In this document: in pieces, positions 1-11,267 of the stretch
Layout: every line of letters begins with the position of its first letter
Position numbering within the stretch: position 1 is the first letter of the stretch
DNA from: Dermanyssus gallinae
Lineage: Eukaryota > Arthropoda > Arachnida > Mesostigmata > Dermanyssidae
Assembly (NCBI GenBank): GCA_003439945.1
Contig: QVRM01000429.1
Span: forward strand, 434,001-498,000
DNA: 64,000 nucleotides
Reading direction: 5' to 3'
Notes under the pieces: model-generated
What the model was told of the DNA's origin: nothing
The model's database searches: none
The model's input: only the letters and a program-made list of their open reading frames with translations
Position numbers and translations under genes: made by a program

Positions 1-540
1 ATCCAATCCCCGACTGAGAGAGCGGTATCTATAGCCGCTTGTGACACTTTCAGCAGTGGCTTCCTAAGAGCACTTCCTTCACCACAACTGGGCACCATGC
101 TGGACAACACCTCCTTCCGCATGGTGGCCGCCCTGAGGATAGGCGCTCCCATATGTGAGCCATACTAGTGTAAGGCGTGTGGAAAAACAGTGGATAAGGA
201 CGGACTGCATCATTTGAGCTGCACTTAAAGCCCTGGTAGGACTCCCAGACACGCGTAAATCAACGCGATCCTAAAGAAGGCTCTTCGTAGAGCCGGCGTA
301 CCAAGCACCCTGGAGCCCAGGTTAAGCCTTGAAGACGACAAAAGACCAGACGGCGTCACCATCCCGTTATGGTCCAAGGGCAAATGCCTGGAATAAATGC
401 CACGGTATCATGTACAGTGGCACCGTCATACTTGATGCAGAGTGCCACCAGGTAAGGATGGGTTAGGCAAAAAAAGGCAAATACGCCGCCGCTATCATTG
501 GCCTTATGGATTGAGAGGGGGGGTGAGCCTACGCGGGTAC
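1..540 (+). pseudogene. non-LTR retrotransposon C-terminus, copy 1 (zinc motif plus nuclease-like tail), cut by window edge
   Basis: Frame 1 reads through a conserved block ending LRIGAP, then a CCHC-type motif (C-x2-C around 172-183, then H and C around 208-222), then LEP and KRPDG, then, after a frameshift near 395, NATVSCTVAPSYL. The same order (LRLG, CRCG..HHGLSC, LEPLG, KRPDD, WDATVTDS) occurs in the copy at 5.1-6.4 kb. RPD followed about 14 residues later by WD resembles the PD-x(12-14)-D core of the restriction-like nuclease found at the C-terminus of early-branching LINEs. That family link is inference. In-frame stops at 166, 226 and 256 plus the frameshift show it is dead. The reverse transcriptase should lie upstream, outside the window. 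Confidence 0.75.
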
Positions 541-564
541 ACGTTTGGGTCCCACAATTGTAGG

Positions 565-565
<1 letters not shown>

Positions 566-610
<45 letters not shown>
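566..610. repeat. (AAT)15 microsatellite
   Basis: Fifteen uninterrupted AAT units directly follow the LINE remnant. They could have grown from the A-rich tail of the element, though that is inference. Confidence 0.97.
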
Positions 611-611
611 T

Positions 612-1936
612 ACGGCAGGCACAGTATTCCCCCTACAGATTTCCCTTCAGATACCGTGTCTTACCTATCCACCCAACGAGCCGTTTTAGGAAATGCAGAA
701 AGATTGCGGTGGGGGCAAATGGGTCATGCATTTTTTTCCATCGGAGCACAATTTGCGTTGATACCTAATAATTCTGAACCCGCTGAATTGGGATTCCCAT
801 TGCTGAAGCCTCATGGGGACTAAGCAACGCCCGCATTGGTAGACGTGGCATATTTAGCAGTTCTCCTTCGAGGTTTGTGTCCGATAGCACGAGTCTGGTG
901 CACCCATGAGCTGATAGACAAAACAGCATACTAGGAAAAATAAATATTACATATCAATAAAATAATTTATATTGCAATAAATACACGGTCTCACTGTCTG
1001 CAGTACACAAAGGCCATATTTTGTTTACAATCAGATGTCATGTTTTTGCATTCTGTCTTTGGCTGAGAGATCTCAGTCCCACAATTTATTTGCTACAAAA
1101 CATAACGGTAAATATGATAATTAATGACACTCGTAATATTAAGCTAAAAATCAAAAACTAAAATAAAAAACAATTGCCTGTGCCTGGTTTTGGGGGTTAG
1201 TTTACGACGGTCCATATGCACTACAACGGCTCTGCCACTTAACCATCCTAATCGCTTTTTTCGTCCATTCAAAAATTGTCTGCGTGTTTTGCGTAAACTA
1301 CCTGAAGAAAAAGTGTATGCAAGTTTTTCCGCTTAGTGCTATTGTAGACAGTTCAACCTTATATATCCTTCTTTGTCTATGTTGCTTAGATATACCAGTA
1401 CAAAACCGTACACGAGCATTAGCCTGTTGTAATAGCCCAGCCAGTTGTAACCAGCAATAGCCCAACATAGTTATCGCACATTTTGTTAATAAAACACACT
1501 TAAAAAGGCAGGAAACAATTACGGGGAGACAGCAGAATCGCCTCGGTGATGTTGGTTCAAGGGTGCTGAATTTTTCACTTTATTCGCTTAGCGGGTGCAT
1601 TTAATATTACGTTAGGGTTTTGTTTAGGTGAACGTGTTCACCTTCAGTCTAGAATATGATAGCGTTATTTTAATATGAGAATATAATACTACTACTAATA
1701 ATTACAATTATAGAATATAAAAGCCTCTATATATTACAATTTCTATATGCTATACCTACCATAATTTTAAATTGCCAAGACAACGGAATCGACTGTACCG
1801 ATTGTCAGCTTTAAGCATTTGCGTATACACGCAACTTTATATATATATTTATATAGTTTATAATAAATAGTTATTATAAATATATAAAAAAATATATAAA
1901 TATATAAATATATAAAAAAAAAATATAAAAAGTTAT

Positions 1937-1983
<47 letters not shown>

Positions 1984-2015
1984 TATAATAAATAGTTTTG
2001 CGTATACACGCAAAT

Positions 2016-2062
<47 letters not shown>

Positions 2063-2095
2063 GTTTATAATAAATAGTTTTGCGTATACACGCAA

Positions 2096-2137
<42 letters not shown>

Positions 2138-3344
2138 TTTATAATAAAAGCGCTCAACGAACGTTTAATTTATAGTCTTTAGGGACGCCTTTTGCATGCC
2201 GTCAGTAACAGCACGTGTGACTGACAGCAGCGTAAGTGAGTCCTCCATCACTGCTATCACCCGTTGTCGGCCCTCGCCGTTCGCACCGGTGGCGTTATGC
2301 GCGGTTAGATACGCTGCAATGTCGTCAAATGAAGCTCGTACTAGCTGGCAGTGCTGACATCGGAGACGGGTGGTATAGTGTACCCTACTAATACCCCGGC
2401 GTGACCGATGACGGATCTCGGGCCGTATCGAGCTAGACAGATATAGCTAGGTCGCTTTGTATAGTAGGTTGCGAAATCGTTTCTTGCCTTGGTCGATCAC
2501 AGAAGCGTTTGTTCTGAAGAGTAAAGTGAGTGCAGAGTGGGAGCGAGAGATTTACCGTCCGTTATTCACGTGATCACTACCAATGTGAAGCAATATGGCA
2601 GAAACGCGTTGTAGCAGTTGCCTATTCTTTCTCAGTTTACAGTTCTCTCGTTTTGCAGTCGCTATTTATATGAATAGTTATACAGAGGATGCTTAAGCAG
2701 GCAGGGGGGCTTACTATTTTGCTGTCTGAGCTAGTTCACGCTCAAGCATCTTTCGGAGCTTCAATCTTCGATTACTCATGCTAGGTTCGATCAGATTAAA
2801 CGGATTCCCAAGCCTGGTCATCATTTACTTCTACCACCGCCTTTCTTCCGCAATACTTTCGTTCGTTACTGATACTATTAATAATGTTTTTGTCGTTTAA
2901 TCTCTTCTGTACCGACCGTTGTGCCGTCAGCTAGCTGGTTCTTTTCAGTAGTGTTTGAAGAGAAATTAGGTATTTTTTCGTATCTGGTTTTCCTGAGGTG
3001 AATGTTGTCCTATCAGGAAGAATAGAATGATTAGCACATGCCCTCTTCTGCTACGCTTTCGCTCTTCGGTGCTAGCATGGGACTAATAAAAAGCCTCCAG
3101 GAGATGCTTTTGTTAATGACATAAATCTCGTCTGCCTCGATCACTGCGTTCTCAACAGACTGCTACAGTATTTTTTATTAGCCTTGCCAATTTAAAAAAT
3201 ATTTTTTCATCTAAACGAATGAAATTATTGGTCCCAAGCCCAAATCATATACGTTTTTAATCCGGAGTTCTGTTCAAGGTTGCTTAATCGTATATTGAAA
3301 TGTTTAGCCACCTTGTTACACTTTGCCAAACGATTTAAGATTCG
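612..3344. other. no recognisable gene; AT-rich with one minisatellite
   Basis: Apart from the repeat cluster at 1.82-2.14 kb nothing is recognisable. A short open stretch to 823 continues the AAT array but has no family signature. The sequence at 2160-2460 is locally richer in C and G and contains one GTAAGT donor-like site near 2232, too little to call an exon. Confidence 0.6.
1821..2135. repeat. TA-rich minisatellite with a repeated 16-bp imperfect palindrome
   Basis: The 12-mer GCGTATACACGC occurs at 1821, 2000 and 2082. In its 16-bp context TTGCGTATACACGCAA the outer TTGCGT and ACGCAA are inverted repeats. The last two copies are preceded by GTTTATAATAAATAG and followed by runs of TA (2019-2055 and 2099-2135); another TA run is at 1942-1980. 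The period is about 82 bp between the last two copies and about twice that between the first two, as if one intermediate copy had decayed. Confidence 0.9.
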
Positions 3345-3632
3345 CCTGTCAGCCACCTTTTTTGTGGAGGAGGGTTAAATGCAGTTACGCGCTACAGTTA
3401 CGAGTAGGAAATATTGCTTTCCATCTCGAGCTGTGTGGGACTCGACTCCAGCGGATGGATGTGACATCGCTAACACACATACCCACTAAACGCAACTCTC
3501 CTTTTAAACTTCACTCTCTGATGGCCCAGATCTCCATAGAACAGTGCTATGGGCCATCAGGAGAAGTAGCGAGTGCCCTATCTGATCAATTGGCCGGGTT
3601 CACTCACGGGTTCCCCCACCTGTCAGCCACCT
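3345..3632 (-). mobile_element. SINE-like element (family C, copy 1) with 14-bp target-site duplication
   Basis: A perfect 14-bp direct repeat, CCTGTCAGCCACCT, lies at 3345-3358 and 3619-3632 and brackets about 260 bp. The inserted piece begins with T6 on the plus strand, so its A-tail is on the minus strand. The segment after the T-run (GGGTTAAATGCAGTTACGCGC) matches a second copy at 49.1 kb that also starts with poly-T and has its own short duplication. No coding potential is credible. The element was presumably copied by a LINE. Its source RNA is not identified because no clear tRNA-type boxes were seen. Confidence 0.75.
3518..3560. repeat. hairpin inside the family C element
   Basis: CTGATGGCCCA (3518-3528) and TGGGCCATCAG (3550-3560) are perfect 11-bp inverted arms. 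Allowing one bulge, pairing extends four more bases outward. A smaller nested CATAG/CTATG pair is possible in the loop. Confidence 0.85.
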
Positions 3633-5094
3633 AATGTAGCTTGACTATTGAGCATTGATCACACAGTCCGTTCTTATGGTACACCGTAGCAAGGCAAGCT
3701 ATTTAAACTTGGATTGAACGCACATTTTAGTGTGCCTATTGGTGTATGGCTTATAGGTTTCGTGGCAATAAAATAATGTTGGTTACAAAACCTTTGTAAA
3801 GATTTATGTAAGTTACAAGTTGCTGCACTAAAACGCATCTAACAATTTTGTTGCAGATCGGGGCCTTTGGTTTAACCTACTGCGTAATATGTTAGATAAA
3901 ATCTGGTCCTCTTTTACTGCGACACTGTGTATAAGCCAACAATGTGTATTTGTTGGTTACCTGAGATTAATACGTGTTTATTTTGAGCGTCACTACGGCA
4001 CATTTAGGCATTTGGAATTCGTATATTGTTATCATTGCACCGCACAAACATTTGATTAATTGCTGACTGTAGATCTCGCCACTCTCCTGCAGAACCTGCA
4101 GACCGGGGTAGTCGTATAGTTTATGATCTTAAAGCAAACACTCTCAGGAAAAGGTCATTTAATCTTAAATAACTCGAAATCCAATTGATGGTACGGGCCT
4201 TAAGCAATCGAGCATCGACTTTTTTTCTGTCAAATGCTTTAGAATAATTAAAATACATCCAATCGAAAGCCATTAAGCCTAATATTTTATGTTTTAGATT
4301 TGCCAGTTGGGTCTATGCCCTCTAAATGTTTTTGAGTTTCTGAAACTATGACTTCCAGAATGCGTAGTCTAGTATTTTCTTTACGGAACTTCGCATTTTT
4401 TGTCGGGTTTCGGTCAGTTTGTATAATGATATGTAAACTGTCGAAATTCCCTTGTAACTTAGAACGTTTGTTGTTTCTGTTCCTTTTAGGTATATATATT
4501 TTATTAGCGAGTGAGTATAACCACGCATTATAAATAGTACTCATTTGTCCTGCATCTATTTTTCGTTTGTAGAAACATTGTAGAATTAGAAAGCAAATCC
4601 TACAGCTTCCGGTGCATTAAAATGCAGCTATTTTGAGTTTCGCTGCTACGGGAACGGAACACATATTTAAACGCAATTTGAAGATCCTTTAGTGCACCTT
4701 CCATCTCGTTCCATCAAAAGGCATCCTCAAAAGAACGTCTGTTTTCTACATTCATTCGAACACTACGCGAACACTACGAACACACGAGGGGCTGGTGGCG
4801 AATAAGACGTATCAACTTAGAACTCTCATTATAATAATAAGACGTCTACAACCAAACGTACTATTGCGTCTCCAAAGGAGTTTCCACCCAAAAACCTTAA
4901 CAATATGTGGCCTAACTCCGTTTACCTTCGAACTGGCGGCTATTAAACTTGTTTTGGGTGTTCGATTGGCTTGATCATTCTGTTGTAGTTCACTGTTTGT
5001 CTGCGTCTCGTCCCTGTTATCGCGCCTTGAGCTTCTACCAAACGATCGTGTCGTGCCTTTTATACTGTTATTGCTATTATTAATATTATTGTTG
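3633..5094. other. no recognisable gene
   Basis: AT-rich sequence without a convincing reading frame or a repeat shared with the rest of the window. Short open frames near 4.29-4.54 kb exist on both strands and look like chance. Confidence 0.55.
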
Positions 5095-6446
5095 CCGGAA
5101 GGCATTGCAAAGGCATTAGACAGTCGAAGAGACAAACTTGACTTCGCGGCGGGCAGACTACCTCAATTAGCGGCCCACTGCGGCTTATTCCTTCTTAGAA
5201 CTTGTTTTTCAGCCACGAGGTTAACACACCTGCTTAGAGGTTGCAACCTGTTTTAATTCGAGAGCTCTTACAGCCATTTAATGGACTTAGCCTAGACATT
5301 TTAGAGATCATACTAAATCTTAAGCTGACCGCTGCGTCAAAGGAACAGGTAATGCTCCCGGTTTATTTAGGCGGCCTAGGTGTGCCCGACGCGGTCATGA
5401 TGGCAGGACCTGCAATCGTGTCGTCACTGAGCCAGGCTGCGGAGAGGGTTAGGGCATTATTGGATAACGATGGGTGGGAAGCTTATAGCGTAGAACTACA
5501 AGAGTTGACCGACAGATTGTCGTTTTTATTCAACTCCCCTCCCGTTGAAAAGAATAAGAAAAGCGATTGGCAAGCCTGATCGATAGAGCCCCCACCTTTG
5601 CTGATAAAGCCAGGCTTCGAGCCGTAAGTAGTCAAGGGGCTGGAGCTTGATTGCATGCCCTACCCTTATTACCACGAATAGGGACTCTTTTGGATGACGA
5701 GACGACACGCATTAGCACAGGACTGCGGCTTGGTGTCGACCTAGTCGTTCCTCACCGATGTCGTTGTGGTTACCTTGTGGACGCATTGGCCCATCATGGC
5801 TTGTCATGCGCCTTAAGCGCAGGCCAAAGAGCACGCCATTCGGCTCTAAATGATACTTTCAGTCGAGCATTGAGGTCTGCTGGCTTTCCGTGTATACTAG
5901 AACCTCTGGGCGTATCCAGAGACGATAGAAAACGGCCTGACGACCTTACTTGAACCCCCTTTGAGCGTGGCCGCATGCTTGTTTGGGACGCAACTGTAAC
6001 CGACTCATCAGCCCCTTCGATGGTCGGTGCAGGGGCGGACCAGGCAGGTCATGCGTCCAGGTTAGCAGAGGCTAACAAATGTAGAAAATACTCTGGCGTT
6101 GGTTATCCGCACCAATTTTGTCCGTTGGCTTTTGAAACAATGGGAGGCCCAGGACCGCTTACACTGAAGTTGATTCAGCGCGTGGGGAGAAGCCTTAACC
6201 TTTCCACGGGAGACTCGAGAGCATCGGAGTTTTTGCGTCAGAGACTGTCTCTCGATATTCAACGAGGAAACGCAGCATCTGTTCGGGGCACATTGTCGAA
6301 GTGGGCTAACCCTGGGTTGGAGAACCCGTGACTACACAGTTCGCGCGGAGAGAATTGTTCATTCCAAAGTGCTAACATAAAAAGTTATATAACTAGATCA
6401 ATCTATGTATGGTTAAATAAAATATTCTAGATTATGAAAAAAAAAT
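5095..6446 (+). pseudogene. non-LTR retrotransposon 3' half, copy 2, with poly(A) tail
   Basis: Successive frames give the RT thumb-like region (AHCGLFLLRTCFSATRLTHL near 5180), then LPVYLGGLGVPDAV near 5360 (a motif resembling LINE LPVRxGGLGVR), then LRLGVDL, the zinc motif CRCG..HHGLSC (5757-5811), LEPLGVSRDDRKRPDD, and after a stop at 5953 WDATVTDSSAPS, FCPLAFETMG and RLSLDIQRGNAASVRGTLSKW, ending in a stop at 6331. Three or more frameshifts or stops (near 5235, 5578, 5650, 5953) make it a pseudogene. About 110 bp of 3' UTR ends in A9 near 6437-6445, the expected tail of a target-primed insertion. It is the most complete 3' end of this family in the window. Confidence 0.85.
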
Positions 6447-6464
6447 ATTATTGTTTTTGCCGCC

Positions 6465-6805
6465 CCCCTGATCAAGTAGACTCGTGCGATAGTCATGGCT
6501 GTCATCTAGCAGGGTGTCGCTGATTTGATCCCCGTTGTTGATCGAATTTTCTTTGAGCGATACTCATAGAGAGTAGATGATTAACCATATATCGCTGACA
6601 GTCAGCAGCCATGATGCCACAAAGACTGTTGGGGAAACCCTACATGCCTTAACTTGTCCAGCCCTTGGTGCATTGAAGTGATGCCGCACGGCAATTTCAA
6701 CCAAGGTACCGAAAATGGTCTTGAAGTAAAAACAATCTTTGTAAAAATGTAGGTCGGTTAACCTGCAGGAATACGGGTTTAGTGTGCTTATGAGTCCTAC
6801 CAGAC
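6465..6805 (+). mobile_element. tRNA-derived SINE, family A, copy 1
   Basis: Four segments in the window share this sequence: here, 16.4 kb, 44.5 kb and 53.7 kb. This copy has GTGCGATAGTCATGGCTGTC, a weak B-box (TGATTTGATCCCC), then TCGAATTTTCTTTGAGCGA and the body CGCTGACAGTCAGCAGCCATGATG. A distinctive block, ACTGTTGGGGAAACCCTA, is shared with the 44.5-kb copy. Similarity to the 53.7-kb copy continues to about 6803. The start of the tRNA-like head is missing or diverged. It lies about 20 bp after the poly(A) of the LINE. Confidence 0.8.
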
Positions 6806-7214
6806 TAGTTGCTGACAGCTTCTAGCAACGCATGTGCAAAATGCATTCCTAAAACCTTCTATAAAAAAAAGTTGGTTAACCTAGAGCGGGCTTTGAACAT
6901 AGAGATCCAGCTTAAGTTTTTTCACCAACTGAGACAGGTTAACATGTGGCACTACGCTGCTTCAGTAGACAAGCCTAACACATCATTTTTGAGATTCTTG
7001 AGCACACTCGGCAAGTGCCGCCCAGATGTAGCAGCACAAAAATCGAGCATTTATTTCTGCGAGTATTTTTTTCTAGACGCGGGTCAATTAAATTTTTAAT
7101 TTCGCGGGTGTATTGCGCTGTGAGACCATTGGTACCAATTGCACCCAGTCTGCAGCCTGGATAAATTATCGGCTGAGATGCTGAAGCACATATAAGGCCT
7201 GTTGTATATCTCGT

Positions 7215-7395
7215 AAAGTAAAGTTTTCGGGCTGGCCCTCAGCCAAGATTTAACGTCCACGGAACTGTTTCTCACATTGCTTCATAGAAGGACCCTCATA
7301 AATACAAATGTGCAACAATGGGGCTCGAACCCGCGCACCTATTGTCTCCTCCGGTTGCGAGGCATATTTTAGCTCGTTGTGCAAAGTCGTCCTGC
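7215..7395 (-). mobile_element. tRNA-derived SINE, family B, copy 1
   Basis: On the minus strand this reads GCCTCGCAACCGGAGGAGAC, then a good B-box (GGGTTCGAGCCCC), then TTGTTGCACATTTGTATTT, a block ending GAAACAGTTCCGTGGACGTT, and GGCTGAGGGCCAGCCC. The same order is found on the plus strand at 53.2-53.4 kb. The A-box side is degraded here. The similarity extends well beyond tRNA length, which favours a SINE over a tRNA gene. Confidence 0.75.
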
Positions 7396-7507
7396 AACCG
7401 ACAACTGTATGCATACAGTAGAGGACTATGTACTAAAGCTCTAGTTTGCTTACAGTTAAGTTGCCACATTTTTATTCGCAATCACACTTTATATGTGGAA
7501 GATTCTG

Positions 7508-7549
7508 TTTAAGGCAACATTTCACACCATTGTAAAATGTTGCCTTAAA
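7508..7549. repeat. perfect 15-bp hairpin
   Basis: TTTAAGGCAACATTT (7508-7522) and its exact reverse complement (7535-7549) are separated by a 12-nt loop. No terminator or known structural RNA explains it, and flanking sequence does not extend the pairing. Confidence 0.9.
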
Positions 7550-7704
7550 TAGAACGGCACATTGATTCATCGACATCATCTCTGACATAGGCAGATGTTC
7601 GTAGACAACTAGTAGTAGCTAGTTGCGCGTATAATATCGTACCCAACAATCACAAATCGCGTATTGCGGCATTTATCACATGGTTTGCGTACGATCATAA
7701 ATAT

Positions 7705-8136
7705 GTGATAAACCCCAACAAAAACATCACTCAGCTTTACTTTGTAATATATGTAGTGAGTGAAATTATAGAGCAAATGATGCCCGACACAGAGCATACG
7801 CAAAAGAGAAGCAAGAGAAGCACACGGCTGCTTTGGCCGTTGAGTGGACTCGAATTATGGCTACTATCCGCACTAGTCGCACTTTATCAGCTTACGTCGT
7901 GGGGCCGTCGCAGGTTTGCCGTGGTGGTTGATATTGATTGGCCCTGGTCCGTGGTAGGGCGTCTGCTTAGCTTTTTCAGCTCTAGACACTTGACTACAAC
8001 ACGTGGACAAGCACATCCAACCAAAAAAAACCAAACCAAACGTGACCTCGCGACAAACCGTAGCAAACACAGGAGCCTAAAGAAGCAAGTGCTGCAGCGT
8101 ATGCTGCGAGCTAAGCTCAAGGCGAGTAAGTGCTGA
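7705..8136 (+). other. unassigned 143-residue open frame ending near a consensus splice donor
   Basis: An open frame starting at ATG 7705 has a hydrophobic stretch (WLLSALVALYQL, about residues 53-64) and a basic C-terminal part rich in K and R. A consensus donor GTAAGT lies at 8126-8131, just before the stop, so the frame could be an exon that ends there. A possible acceptor (CACACACAG) lies near 8212. No domain is recognisable. It sits at the left edge of a GC-richer island. It could equally be chance. Confidence 0.25.
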
Positions 8137-9410
8137 TACTCAGTAGGCTGACTGACGGCAATGGCAGCGGCAGTATCATACACACTCACACACAGGTATG
8201 TGGCGACGGCGCGCCCGTATCAATGACGTTGAGCCAGAGAAAAAAACACTCAAGGTTGCGGCCTCTCGTCCGGATTACGACGACAACGAGAGCCAATTCA
8301 ATGACTAAATCGGTAGTCCCCCTACGCACGTACGCGGCGGTAATGACGTCGGCGACAGCAAACAACAACACCAGCAACAACAGCAACCACAACAACAACA
8401 AGCACAGCAACAACAGCAGCAGCAGTAGCAACCGTACCAACTACAGTAGCAGCAACAGCAACAACAACAACAACATTAACGACAGGAATGACTCTGCGGG
8501 TGTTATGCGTGTGAACAAATTTCAGAAGTAGAGAGCTGAACGGAGAAGGAGCTGTTGAGGAGGTGAAGGAGGAGATTCGACAAGCCTGCCCAGCCGTCGG
8601 GCTTAGGATTCCGCTGCTGCTAGGTTCAGCAGGAGGGGCCACGATGATGAGCCGGGCGGGCGGGGGGGGGGGGTTGGGTTGGTGGGGTCGAAGCCGAGGC
8701 GCTGACAAGGCCGTACCGACGTCGTACGTCGAGGCCGTTCAGTCGAACGGAAACTTCATCGGTATGGTCGGCGGCGGACCAGCGGCGGACCAGAGGAAGG
8801 ACCCTTGAGAGGACTCACAGCTGCCATAGCTACACGAAGTAGCAGCCAGCAGCCGCACACACCGCACGCTCCTCATAACGTCTTCGTTCTCGCGCTTGTG
8901 TTCGTCCACGTCGCCTCCCCTGTGCCCTCTACGACGACACGCACCGGCCACTGATGACGTCTTGCTGCTTGCTGTGGACAGAACGAGTTTTGCCGACTGA
9001 GTAGGCCAATTAACGAAGAAGGGCCTGCCGGTTCGGTTCGGTCCGGCCGTACTGCTAGCCTGGGCTGGACTAGGCTAGGTTATGGCAGCACGCTTGGCCT
9101 GGCCTCGCCAGATTTGGTCCGGCTGTCTTGTCGTTCATTCGCTCTTCCTCAACTAGCGTGCAGGCTCGCTCCGTTGTCCTTCGCTCTTCGCTTGCGAGCT
9201 AAGAGATTTCCTCACCAGACGTGTCGTTCCGCGCCGTCCGTCTTTTTGTCTGTCGGTCGGTCTGTCTGTCAGCCTCTCTGTTTGTCCACTGTCGGTATGC
9301 CGAGACTGCACGCCTGTGTGTGTGTGTGTGAATCTGTGTCTCGTTTGCGCTTTCTTCTTTCCGGCAAGAGATAAATTGGCGCTGGGAAAACGGTGAACAG
9401 CGTTGTACCA

Positions 9411-9502
9411 GTGGTTGATGATGGTGATGATGGTGATGGTGGTGGTAATAATGATGATGATGATGATGACAATGATGACGATGATGATTATAATAATGAT
9501 GG
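9411..9502. repeat. interrupted TGA/TGG triplet repeat
   Basis: Imperfect GATGATGGT units run into TGATGATGATGATGATGAC. It is part of the triplet-rich island. Confidence 0.85.
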
Positions 9503-9945
9503 TAGTTGCGGCGGCAACGGTCCATGTTTCGTGATGGCGGAATAGAGGAGCACAAGTAGACGATTACAACGGTTACTACAAACAGTAGTCGCTGACGTAG
9601 GTAGTAACCGTTGTAATTGTAGGCATGGTAGTAACTGTTGTAACAGCAGCAGCGGCACGGCGGCAGCAGCTGCTGCTGCAGCTGGAGCAGCAGCGGAGGG
9701 AAGCAGGGAGGAGCTGGCTGGCTGTAGTAGAGGTGGTTGGGGGCAGTCGTAAGAGTAATTGTTGTTGTTGTTGTAGCCATAATCATTGCTCTAGCAGTAC
9801 TGGCGGTTGGCAGTGGTGTTTGGTGGTAGCGGCGGTAGGTGCCGGCAGGCGGTAATAGCAGAGCAGCTATGTTGGCGGAAAGCGAACAAGGAACAGCCTC
9901 ACGGTAGTAATGACGACAACGTGGACGACGAACAGGAGGACAATT

Positions 9946-10379
<434 letters not shown>

Positions 10380-10439
10380 TTGGCCGCTTGATCTAGGGTG
10401 GCCCCTTAAGCTGATCTTGAAGCCCTCCCTCCTATAACT

Positions 10440-11265
10440 CCGCTGCTATATAAGTTGAATACGAATGTGACGTAGTGCTGGCGGGTCCCGACAATGCAAA
10501 GGATAAAGAGTTGCGGACCATTCATTAAATAGATGTCACTAAACACTTTGCGGACACTTTCCTATATGCCTGAGTAAAAGCAGAGGTGCAGCCTGCCCAA
10601 GCAAGCCCAAATATAAAAAAATGATTGATAGATTCTACAGAATGGCCATGGTGCTTTAAGTTGTCAATCATTGCGAGGCGTCCCTCACGGAATTTCACTG
10701 CTTTTATCTTGAAAATATGTATCTACGACACAGCATCTGTCGCGAACTTTGCAATGATGGCTAACGCTGGTGATCACTAATAATTGTAGAAAACAGAAAT
10801 GTGTGTTGACTTTTAGCGCCCTAATCTATGCTATTCGTCGAATATAAAGCCCTGTAGTTTGAAAAACTATTCCAGGCGCCAAGTTAGGAGCAAAGAGAAT
10901 AGGTAGAAATCCTCCTATTTATAGGCGAATTATTTGTTACCTTGGCATTCGGTTGCATGTAACGTCTTGCTTTTCTGCAATATACAGGCTTCTTTTAGGA
11001 TATAGGCGTACCACTTGCGGACCTTGTTTTAGTCAGTCATCTCAGGGCAGTAACGGACGAGAAAAATTATTGCTTCACAGAACTTTGAGCCTTGTAGAAG
11101 TGTTTATTAAACCAAGGCCTTGAGCGCCGAATGGTGAATGGAGTTATGCAATTCAGGATTGTCGTATTCAATGTTTTGCAAATACTCTCTATGCCGAGAC
11201 CTTGAAGTGATATCAGTGCCCTAGATAAGTGGCTGATGCGACTTCTATTTAGCAAGTTTCCGATG
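10440..11265. other. no recognisable gene
   Basis: AT-rich sequence with no assignable frame or repeat. Confidence 0.55.
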
Positions 11266-11267
11266 TA

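Noticed and set aside
7315..7395. possible tRNA gene on the minus strand (good B-box)
   Set aside because: No closed acceptor stem and similarity to the 53-kb copy continues far past tRNA length, so a SINE fits better.
10441..10460. TATATAAG box as a promoter
   Set aside because: TA-rich strings are everywhere in the window, and no transcript start or gene follows it.
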